DNA from: Clostridiales bacterium | GTDB taxonomy: Bacteria > Bacillota > Clostridia > Tissierellales > Sedimentibacteraceae | Reading direction: 5' to 3' | DNA: 6,108 nt | Assembly (NCBI GenBank): GCA_003483345.1 | Contig: DMWH01000228.1 | Span: forward strand, 1,881-7,988 | Shown: positions 1-5,774 of the stretch, one piece after another | Numbering within the stretch: the first letter of the stretch is position 1 | Layout of the letters: every line of letters starts with the position of its first letter | Made by a program: the position numbers and the translations under genes | The notes under the pieces: model-generated | The model's input: the letters and a program-made list of their open reading frames with translations, nothing else | What the model was told of the DNA's origin: nothing | Databases searched by the model: none

Positions 1-285
1 GAAGGCTCAAGGGGATTTTTACCTTATACAATTACCGGAGAAGAGCCTATGACTAAAACTTTCATGAGTGCAATTGAGAAAGTATGCAACACAAAGCCGA
101 GTATATCATATTTTCAAAGCATCGGAGATTTTAACTACTTAGGAACAAGATTAGGTGCACCGGCTGTTATTTTTGGTGCTGCCGGAGGCAACTTTCATGG
201 AAGCGACGAATATGTAGAATTAGATTCAGTTGTAAAAACTGCAGAAGTTATTTACGCTTTTCTTGAAAAGGTATTGTGTTCATAA
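1..285 (+). CDS. M20-family metallopeptidase/deacylase (ArgE/DapE-like), C-terminal part only
   Basis: The reading frame is open from the first base and ends at TAA 283-285, so 94 C-terminal residues are visible and the true start lies upstream. The ATG at 49 is internal: it has no ribosome binding site and the frame continues through it. The visible part resembles the C-terminal end of the catalytic domain of M20 enzymes. It contains DFNYLGTRLGAPAVIFG followed by GGNFHGSDEYV, where the His (residue 66 of the fragment) is the family's last metal ligand and the DE-V segment plus a following helix close the domain. M20 enzymes hydrolyse amide bonds of N-acyl amino acids or small peptides using two metal ions, usually Zn or Co, in the cytoplasm. 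The substrate cannot be told from this piece; acetylornithine deacetylase, succinyl-diaminopimelate desuccinylase and generic amidohydrolase are all possible. No good terminator separates it from the next operon. Confidence 0.85.
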   Translation, partial: EGSRGFLPYTITGEEPMTKTFMSAIEKVCNTKPSISYFQSIGDFNYLGTRLGAPAVIFGAAGGNFHGSDEYVELDSVVKTAEVIYAFLEKVLCS

Positions 286-321
286 AATCAAAAAAAGTTT
301 GTCTCATTTTCAATTTTTTCC

Positions 322-350
322 TTGCATATTTTTAAATATGTGTTTATAAT
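322..350 (+). promoter_or_regulatory. Sigma-A promoter of the liv operon
   Basis: The -35 is TTGCAT (322-327) and the -10 is a perfect TATAAT (345-350), with a 17-bp spacer. The predicted transcription start is near 357, giving a leader of about 50 nt before the ATG at 407. This is the best promoter match between the M20 gene and the binding-protein gene, so the transporter is probably transcribed independently of the M20 gene. Read-through from upstream is still possible because no terminator is visible. Confidence 0.7.
325..340. promoter_or_regulatory. Perfect palindrome inside the liv promoter spacer (possible operator)
   Basis: CATATTT (325-331) and AAATATG (334-340) form a perfect inverted repeat with 7-bp arms and a 2-bp centre. 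It overlaps the last three bases of the -35 and fills most of the spacer up to the -10. A dimeric regulator bound here would block RNA polymerase. The sequence is very AT-rich, so chance is a real alternative, and it does not match a regulator motif that I recognise. Confidence 0.35.
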
Positions 351-357
351 AATAAAA

Positions 358-389
358 ATGTTTATGACTTGGATACAAGTTATAAATAT
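358..389 (+). promoter_or_regulatory. Leader hairpin at the predicted 5' end of the liv mRNA
   Basis: Bases 358-371 pair with 376-389 around a GATA loop (372-375). This gives 14 consecutive pairs, of which two are G-U (366/381 and 360/387). The base of the stem coincides with the predicted transcription start (about 357), and the ribosome binding site begins 6 nt after the stem, so the structure would leave translation initiation open. A 5'-terminal hairpin of this kind typically protects mRNA from 5'-end-dependent decay. The same DNA could instead be a protein-binding palindrome. There is no T tract, so it is not a terminator. Confidence 0.5.
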
Positions 390-406
390 AAATTAAGGAG
401 GATATA

Positions 407-1576
407 ATGAATAAGAAATTGTTATTAATAATCAGTGTTCTGATGGTATTCACAATGATTTTTACTGCTTGCCAGAAGGCTGATACAAAAACACCATCTG
501 AAGAAGACACAATCAAAATAGGTTGGATAGGCGGATTGACAGGTGATTTTGCTCCTTGGGGAACATGTGAAAGCAATGCTGCAAATCTGATAGCGGAGCA
601 AACAAATGCCAATGGCGGTATTTTAGGCAAAAAGGTTGAAATAATAAGCTATGATACAAGAGGTGATGCTACTGAATCTGTAAATGCCGTAAAGAGGCTT
701 ATTACACAAGACAAAGTAATAGCTATATTGGGACCTAACACAAGCGGTCCTGCTATGTCAATAGCATCTGTGCTAAACGAACATAAGGTTCCGGACATAG
801 CAACTGTTGCAACTAATCCTAAAGTAACAGTTCAAGATGATGGAACAGTAAATCCGTATAATTTTAGAATATGTTTTATTGATCCCTATCAAGGTGCTGT
901 TGCTGCAGGATATGCAGTCGATAGGTTAGGATATACAAAAGGTGCAGTTCTTTATGATGTTTCCAGCGATGCTTCAGAAGCATTTTCGCAATACTTCCAG
1001 GAGACATTCATTGAAAAAGGCGGAGAGATAGTTGCAGTGGAAGGGTTTAAAGGAGGAGACGTAGACTTTAGACCACAGCTTAGCAAAATAAAGGAAGCAA
1101 ATCCGGAAGTAATACTATTTCCATATAACTATAAAGACGTAGCATTAAGTGCTAATCAAGCAAGAGAGCTTGGAATTACAGCAACATTAATGGGTGGAGA
1201 CGGATGGCCTTCGGAAGTTCTTATGGAGATGGCAGGAGATGCAGTTGAAGGAAGTTTTATAGTAAATCATTTGGATATAGCCGACCCTATAGTTAAAGAA
1301 TTTACAGATCAATATGTGGAGAAATATAATATTAAACCTGAAATCAATGCATATTTAGTTCATGATGCATTCAAATTACTAGAGGCAGCTATTATAGATG
1401 CAAATAGTTTCGATACAGTAAAAATAACAGAATCCCTGACAAAAGTATCAGTTGAAGGATTAACCGGAACGATTAAATTAAGTGAAGAAGATCACAACCC
1501 AATCGGAAAACAAGCTGCTATTCAGGAAATTGTAAACAAAGAATATGTATTTAAAGAGAGATATAGCCCATATTAA
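407..1576 (+). CDS. livK: Branched-chain amino acid-type ABC transporter substrate-binding lipoprotein
   Basis: This 389-residue protein is the extracytoplasmic receptor of the importer encoded downstream. The start at 407 is fixed by AAGGAGG (395-401), 5 nt upstream. Residues 1-21 form a lipoprotein signal (KK, hydrophobic core) ending in the lipobox F19-T20-A21-C22; Phe at -3 is less usual than Leu, but Cys22 is well placed as the lipid anchor. The mature part is a Leu/Ile/Val-binding-protein fold (Peripla_BP_6 type). It begins IKIGWIGGLTGDFAPWG (37-53) and carries the two-lobe landmarks ATNP (135-138), NPYNFR (149-154), a NQAREL segment (250-255) and GGDGW (263-267). By my alignment to LivJ, S113 and T136 sit where Ser79 and Thr102 hold the ligand carboxylate, and D265 sits where Glu226 holds the amino group. 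An amino acid ligand is therefore likely, but not necessarily Leu/Ile/Val. LivJ and LivK cannot be distinguished here, so the symbol is nominal. Confidence 0.93.
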   Translation: MNKKLLLIISVLMVFTMIFTACQKADTKTPSEEDTIKIGWIGGLTGDFAPWGTCESNAANLIAEQTNANGGILGKKVEIISYDTRGDATESVNAVKRLITQDKVIAILGPNTSGPAMSIASVLNEHKVPDIATVATNPKVTVQDDGTVNPYNFRICFIDPYQGAVAAGYAVDRLGYTKGAVLYDVSSDASEAFSQYFQETFIEKGGEIVAVEGFKGGDVDFRPQLSKIKEANPEVILFPYNYKDVALSANQARELGITATLMGGDGWPSEVLMEMAGDAVEGSFIVNHLDIADPIVKEFTDQYVEKYNIKPEINAYLVHDAFKLLEAAIIDANSFDTVKITESLTKVSVEGLTGTIKLSEEDHNPIGKQAAIQEIVNKEYVFKERYSPY

Positions 1577-1584
1577 AAACTTAA

Positions 1585-1622
1585 TAACATTTGAGGTTAC
1601 TTTACAGTAGCCTCAAATGTTG
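1585..1622 (+). promoter_or_regulatory. Intercistronic hairpin between the binding-protein gene and livH
   Basis: Perfect 11-bp arms AACATTTGAGG (1586-1596) and CCTCAAATGTT (1611-1621) continue inward through one U-G pair (1597/1610) and four more pairs to a TTAC loop (1602-1605). One outer U-G pair (1585/1622) brings the stem to 17 pairs. No T tract follows, so this is not a standard intrinsic terminator. In transporter operons such a structure usually protects the 3' end of the binding-protein mRNA after processing, or partly reduces read-through, so that receptor outnumbers permease. That role is inferred from position and shape. Confidence 0.7.
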
Positions 1623-1630
1623 AATATAAT
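1601..1630 (+). promoter_or_regulatory. Possible internal promoter before livH
   Basis: TTTACA (1601-1606) and a perfect TATAAT (1625-1630) are separated by 18 bp. They lie in the loop and right arm of the intercistronic hairpin and just past it. If active, it would transcribe livHMGF independently of the receptor gene, starting near 1637. AT-rich DNA gives TATAAT by chance quite often, so this is tentative. Confidence 0.35.
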
Positions 1631-1655
1631 GAAAAGCAGTATCAGGAGGTTATAA

Positions 1656-2537
1656 ATGAACGTATTTTTACAACAGGTTGTAAATGGGTTATCAATTGGT
1701 AGTATATATGCCCTCATGTCAGTTGGCTATTCTCTTGTGTACAGTATAATGAATTTTTCTAATTTTGCACATGGCGGAGTTATTATGATAGGAGCGTATT
1801 TAGGATATTTTTGTCTGACTCAATTAGGAGTTCCTTTTATTCTTGCTATTATTATGACAGCAATTGGTGCAGGATTATTAGCAGTGTCAATCGAAAAAAT
1901 AGTATACAGTCCTTTAAGAAAAAGAAATGCACCATCACTTTATTTTCTTATATCTGCTATGGGTGCTTCCATATTTTTAGAAAATATGGTAATAGCTTCT
2001 CCTATAGGACCTACATTCAGATCTTATCCGGCTATTTTTTCTACAACACCTATAATGATTGGAAATACAGCTTTAAGCCGTATTGACCTTTTAATGTTTA
2101 TAATATCTCTCATAAGCTTAATATTACTAATATTTATAATTGAGAAAACTAAGGTAGGACTTTCGATAAGAGCAACAGCTTTCAGTATAAAGGGAAGTAA
2201 ACTTATGGGTGTAAATGTAGACAAGGTTATATTTATAATTTTTTTATTGGGAGGATTGCTGGCAGGTATAGCAGGTATGCTTTTTGGCATGAAATACACA
2301 GTATATCCGCAAATGGGAGAAATAACGACAAAATCATTTATAGCTGCTGTTTTTGGCGGTCTCGGAAGTCTGCCCGGTGCGGTAATAGGTTCAATACTTC
2401 TTGGGCTGATTGAAACTATGTCTTCCGCATATATATCATCACAATACAGGGATTTAATCGCGTTTACTCTGTTAATATTTATACTCATTGTTAAACCTAC
2501 GGGATTGATGGGTAAGTCCACGGAAGATAAGGCATAG
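1656..2537 (+). CDS. livH: Branched-chain amino acid ABC transporter permease LivH
   Basis: This 293-residue integral membrane protein is one of the two channel-forming subunits of the importer. Its start is supported by AGGAGGT (1644-1650), 5 nt before the ATG. The N-terminal pattern NGLSIGSIYALMSVGYSLVY (10-29) followed by NFAHGG (36-41) and IGAYLG (45-50) is diagnostic for the LivH family. About eight hydrophobic segments are visible, roughly at 8-30, 37-55, 58-78, 95-115, 142-162, 189-210, 226-250 and 265-280. The cytoplasmic loop GLSIRATAFSIKGSKLMGVN (168-187) matches the family's ATPase-coupling loop, and FGGLGSLPGAVIG (233-245) and KPTGLMG (280-286) match the conserved C-terminal part. 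Length is normal for the family. It is separated from the receptor gene by a 79-nt gap holding the hairpin and from livM by 9 nt. Confidence 0.96.
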   Translation: MNVFLQQVVNGLSIGSIYALMSVGYSLVYSIMNFSNFAHGGVIMIGAYLGYFCLTQLGVPFILAIIMTAIGAGLLAVSIEKIVYSPLRKRNAPSLYFLISAMGASIFLENMVIASPIGPTFRSYPAIFSTTPIMIGNTALSRIDLLMFIISLISLILLIFIIEKTKVGLSIRATAFSIKGSKLMGVNVDKVIFIIFLLGGLLAGIAGMLFGMKYTVYPQMGEITTKSFIAAVFGGLGSLPGAVIGSILLGLIETMSSAYISSQYRDLIAFTLLIFILIVKPTGLMGKSTEDKA

Positions 2538-2542
2538 GAGGT
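2536..2542 (+). promoter_or_regulatory. livM ribosome binding site overlapping the livH stop
   Basis: AGGAGGT (2536-2542) shares its first two bases with the livH stop codon TAG (2535-2537) and lies 4 nt before the livM ATG (2547). Ribosomes ending livH therefore stop on the livM initiation site, an arrangement that favours translational coupling of the two permease subunits. Confidence 0.8.
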
Positions 2543-2546
2543 AATT

Positions 2547-3443
2547 ATGGGCTTGGATTATGTAATAGGAATTTTAATTTTATCCGGTATAAATTTAATG
2601 ACTGCCTTAGGTCTTTCGTTACTTACGGGTTTCACAGGTCTCTTTTCTTTTGGACATGCCGGATTTATTGCAATCGGAGCATATACTGCTACTACTATCA
2701 CAATGAAGTATAATATTTTTCCGGAATCGATGCTTTGGTTACAATTCTATTTAGCATTGATAGTAGCAGGATTTGTATCTATGTTAGTCAGTTTGCTTAT
2801 AGGAAAATTGACTTTAAATTTAAAAGGAGATTACTTTTGCATTGCAACTTTAGGTTTCGGAGAAGCAATAAGACTTATTCTTGATAATGTTTCATATTTC
2901 GGCGGAGCAAGAGGACTTCCAAATATACCAACAGTTGGTACTACTACATTAACTAATGTTATAATTATTGATACTATAGCCGTTATTTGTATAGTATTCA
3001 TTATAAACTCAAGACATGGAAGGAATATGACCGCTATCAGAGAAGATGAATTAGCAGCTCAAACTATAGGAATAAATGTATTTAAATATAAAATGATATC
3101 CCTTGCAATAAGTGCTTTCTATGCAGGCATAGCAGGAGGTTTGCTGGCACATTATTTAGGATTTATTCAACCGATTATGTTTAAGCTGATTAAGTCAACT
3201 GAATTAACAATAATGGTTGTGTTTGGAGGTCTTGGAAGTGTATCAGGCACAGTTATAGGAACATTACTCTTAACCTTCTTGCCTGAAGTGCTAAGAAGCT
3301 TCTACAATTGGAGACTGGTTATATATGGTGCTGCAATAATAACAATTATGATAGCAAGACCGCAAGGTCTAATGGGTGGAAAAGAATTCAGGATTATAAC
3401 ATTCTTTAAAAAGATAGGACGTAAGGAGGAGGTAAAGTCATGA
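2547..3443 (+). CDS. livM: Branched-chain amino acid ABC transporter permease LivM
   Basis: This 298-residue membrane protein is the second channel subunit and partner of LivH. The family motif [19 protein letters not shown] (28-46) is intact, followed by [19 protein letters not shown] (92-110), GLPNIP (123-128), the coupling loop [20 protein letters not shown] (158-177), [13 protein letters not shown] (226-238) and RPQGLMG (271-277). Hydrophobic segments lie roughly at 5-25, 33-51, 66-88, 97-113, 137-153, 182-204, 221-246 and 257-271, and the tail is basic and cytoplasmic ([10 protein letters not shown]). It lacks the long N-terminal extension of E. coli LivM and has the compact length common in other bacteria. 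The FGGLG-containing C-terminal part resembles that of LivH, reflecting paralogy. Its stop overlaps the livG start in ATGA (3440-3443). Confidence 0.96.
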   Translation: MGLDYVIGILILSGINLMTALGLSLLTGFTGLFSFGHAGFIAIGAYTATTITMKYNIFPESMLWLQFYLALIVAGFVSMLVSLLIGKLTLNLKGDYFCIATLGFGEAIRLILDNVSYFGGARGLPNIPTVGTTTLTNVIIIDTIAVICIVFIINSRHGRNMTAIREDELAAQTIGINVFKYKMISLAISAFYAGIAGGLLAHYLGFIQPIMFKLIKSTELTIMVVFGGLGSVSGTVIGTLLLTFLPEVLRSFYNWRLVIYGAAIITIMIARPQGLMGGKEFRIITFFKKIGRKEEVKS

Positions 3444-4213
3444 GTGTACTTTCTCTAAGAAATTTAACAAAGCAATTTGGCGGATTAACTGCTGTAGATA
3501 ATGTGACATTTGATATTGAAGAAGGTGAGATTTTTGGCTTAATTGGACCGAACGGTGCAGGCAAAACAACCATATTTAATTTAATAACAGGAATTTACGA
3601 AATTACAAGCGGTGAAATTTTCTATTACGACAAAAAGATTGAAAATCTTAAACCTTTTCAAATAGCAAATATGGGAATTACAAGAACATTTCAAAATATA
3701 AGACTTTTTAAAAAGCTTACTGCTTATAATAATGTGCTTACAGCATGCCATAAATTAGGAGATTACAGTATTGCCGATTCCATTAAAAGAATTGGGAAAT
3801 TTAAGAATCAAGAAAAGCTGTTAAACGATAAAACGACTGAGTTGTTAAAGTTAATGGGTTTATGGGACTACAAAGACATTGTTGCATCAAATTTACCTTA
3901 TGGTCTGCAACGAAAGTTAGAGATTGCCAGGGCTTTGGCATTGGAGCCTAAACTTTTATTGCTTGATGAGCCTGCAGCAGGTATGAATCCTGAAGAAACA
4001 ATACAACTGATGGAATTGATTAAGGAAATAAGAGATGAATTTAAGCTTACAGTGCTGGTAATCGAGCATCATATGGATTTGGTAATGGGTGTTTGCGACA
4101 GAATATTTGTCCTTAATTTCGGTATACCTCTGGCTCTTGGGACTCCGAAGGAAATTCAAGAAGATAAGAGAGTTGTTGAAGCTTATCTCGGAAAGGAGGA
4201 GGGTCATGCTTAG
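3440..4213 (+). CDS. livG: Branched-chain amino acid ABC transporter ATP-binding protein LivG
   Basis: This 257-residue cytoplasmic ATPase pairs with LivF to power import. Its start overlaps the livM stop by 4 nt and is preceded by an AAGGAGGAGG tract (3424-3433). ABC landmarks in order are Walker A GPNGAGKT (36-43), Q-loop Gln85 in RTFQNIRLF (82-90), signature [15 protein letters not shown] (152-166), Walker B LLLLDEP (172-178) with D176 and catalytic E177, D-loop AAGMNP (179-184) and switch His210 in [10 protein letters not shown] (207-216). The signature departs from LSGGQ, but LivG proteins usually carry an LSYGQQ-like form, so this is within the family. RTFQNIRLF and the C-terminal VVEAYLG (245-251) are typical of LivG. 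All catalytic residues are present. Confidence 0.96.
   Translation: MSVLSLRNLTKQFGGLTAVDNVTFDIEEGEIFGLIGPNGAGKTTIFNLITGIYEITSGEIFYYDKKIENLKPFQIANMGITRTFQNIRLFKKLTAYNNVLTACHKLGDYSIADSIKRIGKFKNQEKLLNDKTTELLKLMGLWDYKDIVASNLPYGLQRKLEIARALALEPKLLLLDEPAAGMNPEETIQLMELIKEIRDEFKLTVLVIEHHMDLVMGVCDRIFVLNFGIPLALGTPKEIQEDKRVVEAYLGKEEGHA
4193..4199 (+). promoter_or_regulatory. Ribosome binding site that fixes the livF start
   Basis: AAGGAGG (4193-4199) lies 6 nt before the ATG at 4206. The same frame is open further upstream with an ATG at 4089, but the 39 residues added there match no ABC domain, lack a ribosome binding site and lie wholly inside livG. The 4206 start gives the normal LivF N-terminus and is preferred. 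Confidence 0.85.
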
Positions 4214-4925
4214 TGTTAAAAATCTAAATGTTTTTTATGGCGGAATTCATGCTCTCAAAGGAGTAACCATAGATGTTCAGGAAGGTCAGATAGTTTCAAT
4301 CATAGGCTCAAACGGAGCAGGGAAATCTACACTTATAAATTCAATCAGCGGCATTGTAAAATATAAAGACGGAGAAATTATTTACAAGGGCGAAATGCTT
4401 TCAAAGCATGCTCATAAAATTGTTAAAGCAGGAATTTGTCAAGTACCTGAAGGAAGGGTAATTTTCGCAAATCTTACTGTAATGGAGAATTTGAATATGG
4501 GTGCTTTTTTGAGAACAGATAAAGACGGTATTCAAAAGGATTTGGAAAGAATATTTAAACTATTTCCCATATTGAAGGAAAGACAAAAACAAATGGCAGG
4601 AACTCTTTCGGGAGGAGAACAGCAGATGTTAGCAATGGGAAGAGGGCTTATGTCAAATCCTGAGCTAATACTACTTGATGAACCTTCATTAGGGCTTGCA
4701 CCTTTATTGATAAATACTATATTTGATATTATAATTGAAATCAAAAAGATGGGAAAAACCATTCTTTTGGTAGAACAAAATGCATATAAGGCATTGTCTG
4801 TTGCAGATAAGGCATATGTTTTGGAGCAAGGTGCAATAGTAATGGAAGGACCTGCCTCAGATTTAATTAAAGATGAAAGAATACAGGAAGCATATTTAGG
4901 AAAGAAAAAATCAGAAGTTGATTAA
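4206..4925 (+). CDS. livF: Branched-chain amino acid ABC transporter ATP-binding protein LivF
   Basis: This 239-residue cytoplasmic ATPase is the partner of LivG. With the start at 4206 it overlaps livG by 8 nt and begins [20 protein letters not shown], as LivF proteins do. Visible motifs are Walker A GSNGAGKST (34-42), Q-loop Gln79 followed by PEGRVIFANLTVMENL (81-96), signature LSGGEQQ (134-140), Walker B LILLDEP (154-160) with D158 and E159, D-loop SLGLAP (161-166), and LVEQNA (188-193). Gln191 occupies the switch position where LivG has His, a known LivF family feature, so the two ATPase sites of the heterodimer are probably not equivalent. The C-terminus IQEAYLGK (226-233) is also typical. 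It is the last gene of the operon and is followed by an intrinsic terminator. Confidence 0.96.
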   Translation: MLSVKNLNVFYGGIHALKGVTIDVQEGQIVSIIGSNGAGKSTLINSISGIVKYKDGEIIYKGEMLSKHAHKIVKAGICQVPEGRVIFANLTVMENLNMGAFLRTDKDGIQKDLERIFKLFPILKERQKQMAGTLSGGEQQMLAMGRGLMSNPELILLDEPSLGLAPLLINTIFDIIIEIKKMGKTILLVEQNAYKALSVADKAYVLEQGAIVMEGPASDLIKDERIQEAYLGKKKSEVD

Positions 4926-4946
4926 CCAAATTCAGTGTCATTTTTG

Positions 4947-4973
4947 GAAATCTCATGTGAGATTTCTTTTTTT
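4947..4973 (+). terminator. Intrinsic terminator of the liv operon
   Basis: GAAATCTC (4947-4954) and GAGATTTC (4959-4966) form a perfect 8-bp stem around an ATGT loop, followed directly by seven T (4967-4973). It begins 21 nt after the livF stop and fits Rho-independent termination well. Read on the other strand there is no T tract, so it acts on + strand transcription only. Confidence 0.9.
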
Positions 4974-4975
4974 AG

Positions 4976-5004
4976 TTGATTTTATTATAATATAAAGATA
5001 TTAT
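4976..5004 (+). promoter_or_regulatory. Probable promoter of the UPF0173 hydrolase gene
   Basis: TTGATT (4976-4981) and TATTAT (4999-5004) are separated by 17 bp and lie directly after the liv terminator, where a new promoter is needed. The predicted start is near 5011, giving a leader of about 23 nt. A second TATAAT (4986-4991) lacks a matching -35. The region is nearly all A and T, so the exact site is uncertain. Confidence 0.5.
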
Positions 5005-5033
5005 ATATTTAATAATAAAAAAGAGGTGATTAT

Positions 5034-5708
5034 ATGAAGCTTACTTTCTTGGGACATTCGGCATTATTAATTGAGGAAGGAAATTTCAAGGGACTTGTGG
5101 ACCCCTTCATAACAGGAAATTCTCTGAGTAAAATAAGTGTTGATGATTTAGTGAATATAACCCATATATTTGTAACTCATGGGCATGGTGATCATATAGG
5201 AGATACAATTAATATAGCGAAAAGAAATAAAGCATTGATAATTACTAATCACGAAATTTCTGCTTATTTGAGCAAGTTTAAATTAAGAACTCATGCAATG
5301 CATATCGGCGGCAGGACAAAGTTTGATTTTGGAACGGTAAAAATGACAAATGCTCTGCACGGCTCCGGTATTTCCGAAAACGGAAATATGATTTACGGAG
5401 GCAATCCGGGAGGATTTATTATTGAGGTAAACGGTAAAAAGATTTACCATGCTGGTGATACAGGGCTTACATATGATATGAAACTTTTGGAGGATGAAAA
5501 AATAGATGTTGCCTTTCTGCCTATAGGTGGCAATTATACCATGGATATTGAGGATGCTATTAAGGCAGTAGATTTTATAAAACCAAAGACCGTGGTTCCA
5601 ATGCATTATAACACATTTGGCATCATTAAAGCTGACCCTGAAATATTTAAGAGTAAAGCATCATCGAATGTAATAATATTGAATGTTAATGAAAGCATGA
5701 ATGTGTAA
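5034..5708 (+). CDS. UPF0173-family metal-dependent hydrolase (metallo-beta-lactamase fold, YtkL-like)
   Basis: This 224-residue soluble protein has the normal length of UPF0173 proteins such as B. subtilis YtkL. The start follows GAGGTGAT (5023-5030), a long match to the 16S rRNA tail, 3 nt before the ATG. It opens with MKLTFLGHSALLIE, then VDPF (22-25), the metal-binding THGHGDH motif (48-54: H49, H51, D53, H54), H109 in LHGSG, D142 in HAGDTG and H191 in PMHYNTF. These complete the two-metal ligand set of the metallo-beta-lactamase superfamily, so the protein should be catalytically competent. There is no signal peptide, so it is cytoplasmic. The physiological substrate is not established for the family as far as I know. 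It is transcribed apart from the liv operon and has no obvious functional tie to it. Confidence 0.93.
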   Translation: MKLTFLGHSALLIEEGNFKGLVDPFITGNSLSKISVDDLVNITHIFVTHGHGDHIGDTINIAKRNKALIITNHEISAYLSKFKLRTHAMHIGGRTKFDFGTVKMTNALHGSGISENGNMIYGGNPGGFIIEVNGKKIYHAGDTGLTYDMKLLEDEKIDVAFLPIGGNYTMDIEDAIKAVDFIKPKTVVPMHYNTFGIIKADPEIFKSKASSNVIILNVNESMNV

Positions 5709-5715
5709 ATGATTG

Positions 5716-5745
5716 TTGAATAGCAGAAAACTCATATGGTATAAT
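5716..5745 (+). promoter_or_regulatory. Extended -10 promoter of the PII-like gene
   Basis: TTGAAT (5716-5721) and TATAAT (5740-5745) have an 18-bp spacer, and the -10 is preceded by TG plus one base (5737-5739), a full extended -10 element. The predicted start is near 5752, about 23 nt before the ATG. There is no visible terminator after the hydrolase gene, so read-through may also contribute. Confidence 0.65.
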
Positions 5746-5774
5746 AACAATATCATCAGAACCAGGGAGGTTAT

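Noticed and set aside
305..319. A possible CodY box upstream of the liv -35
   Set aside because: Only the left half (ATTTTCA, 306-312) matches the AATTTTCWGAAAATT consensus; the right half is a run of T. A regulator tied to branched-chain amino acids would make sense here, but the site is too poor to call.
287..320. A terminator after the M20 gene
   Set aside because: An A-rich stretch and a later T run can pair only through A-T pairs with bulges, and there is no GC-containing stem.
310..630. A 106-residue minus-strand frame across the liv promoter and the start of the receptor gene
   Set aside because: It covers the promoter, the leader hairpin and the signal peptide region of a clear gene, and its translation shows no family motif.
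2024..2521. A 165-residue open frame on the minus strand inside livH
   Set aside because: It lies wholly within a well-supported permease gene, has no recognisable domain, and is a by-product of livH codon use.
3591..3700. The degenerate LivG signature motif (LPYGLQ) and the Gln in place of His in the LivF switch as signs of inactive ATPases
   Set aside because: Both are normal for these subfamilies, and the Walker A, Walker B and catalytic Glu residues are intact in each protein.
4089..4205. An N-terminal extension of LivF from ATG 4089
   Set aside because: The extra residues lie inside livG in another frame, lack a ribosome binding site and match nothing in ABC ATPases; ATG 4206 has AAGGAGG at the right distance.
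4983..5002. Short palindromes (such as TATTATAATA) before the UPF0173 gene
   Set aside because: The region is almost pure A/T, so such repeats are expected by chance.
5712..5751. Inverted repeat ATTGTT / AACAAT flanking the PII-like gene promoter
   Set aside because: The 6-bp arms are AT-rich and lie 28 bp apart, which is weak evidence for an operator or hairpin.
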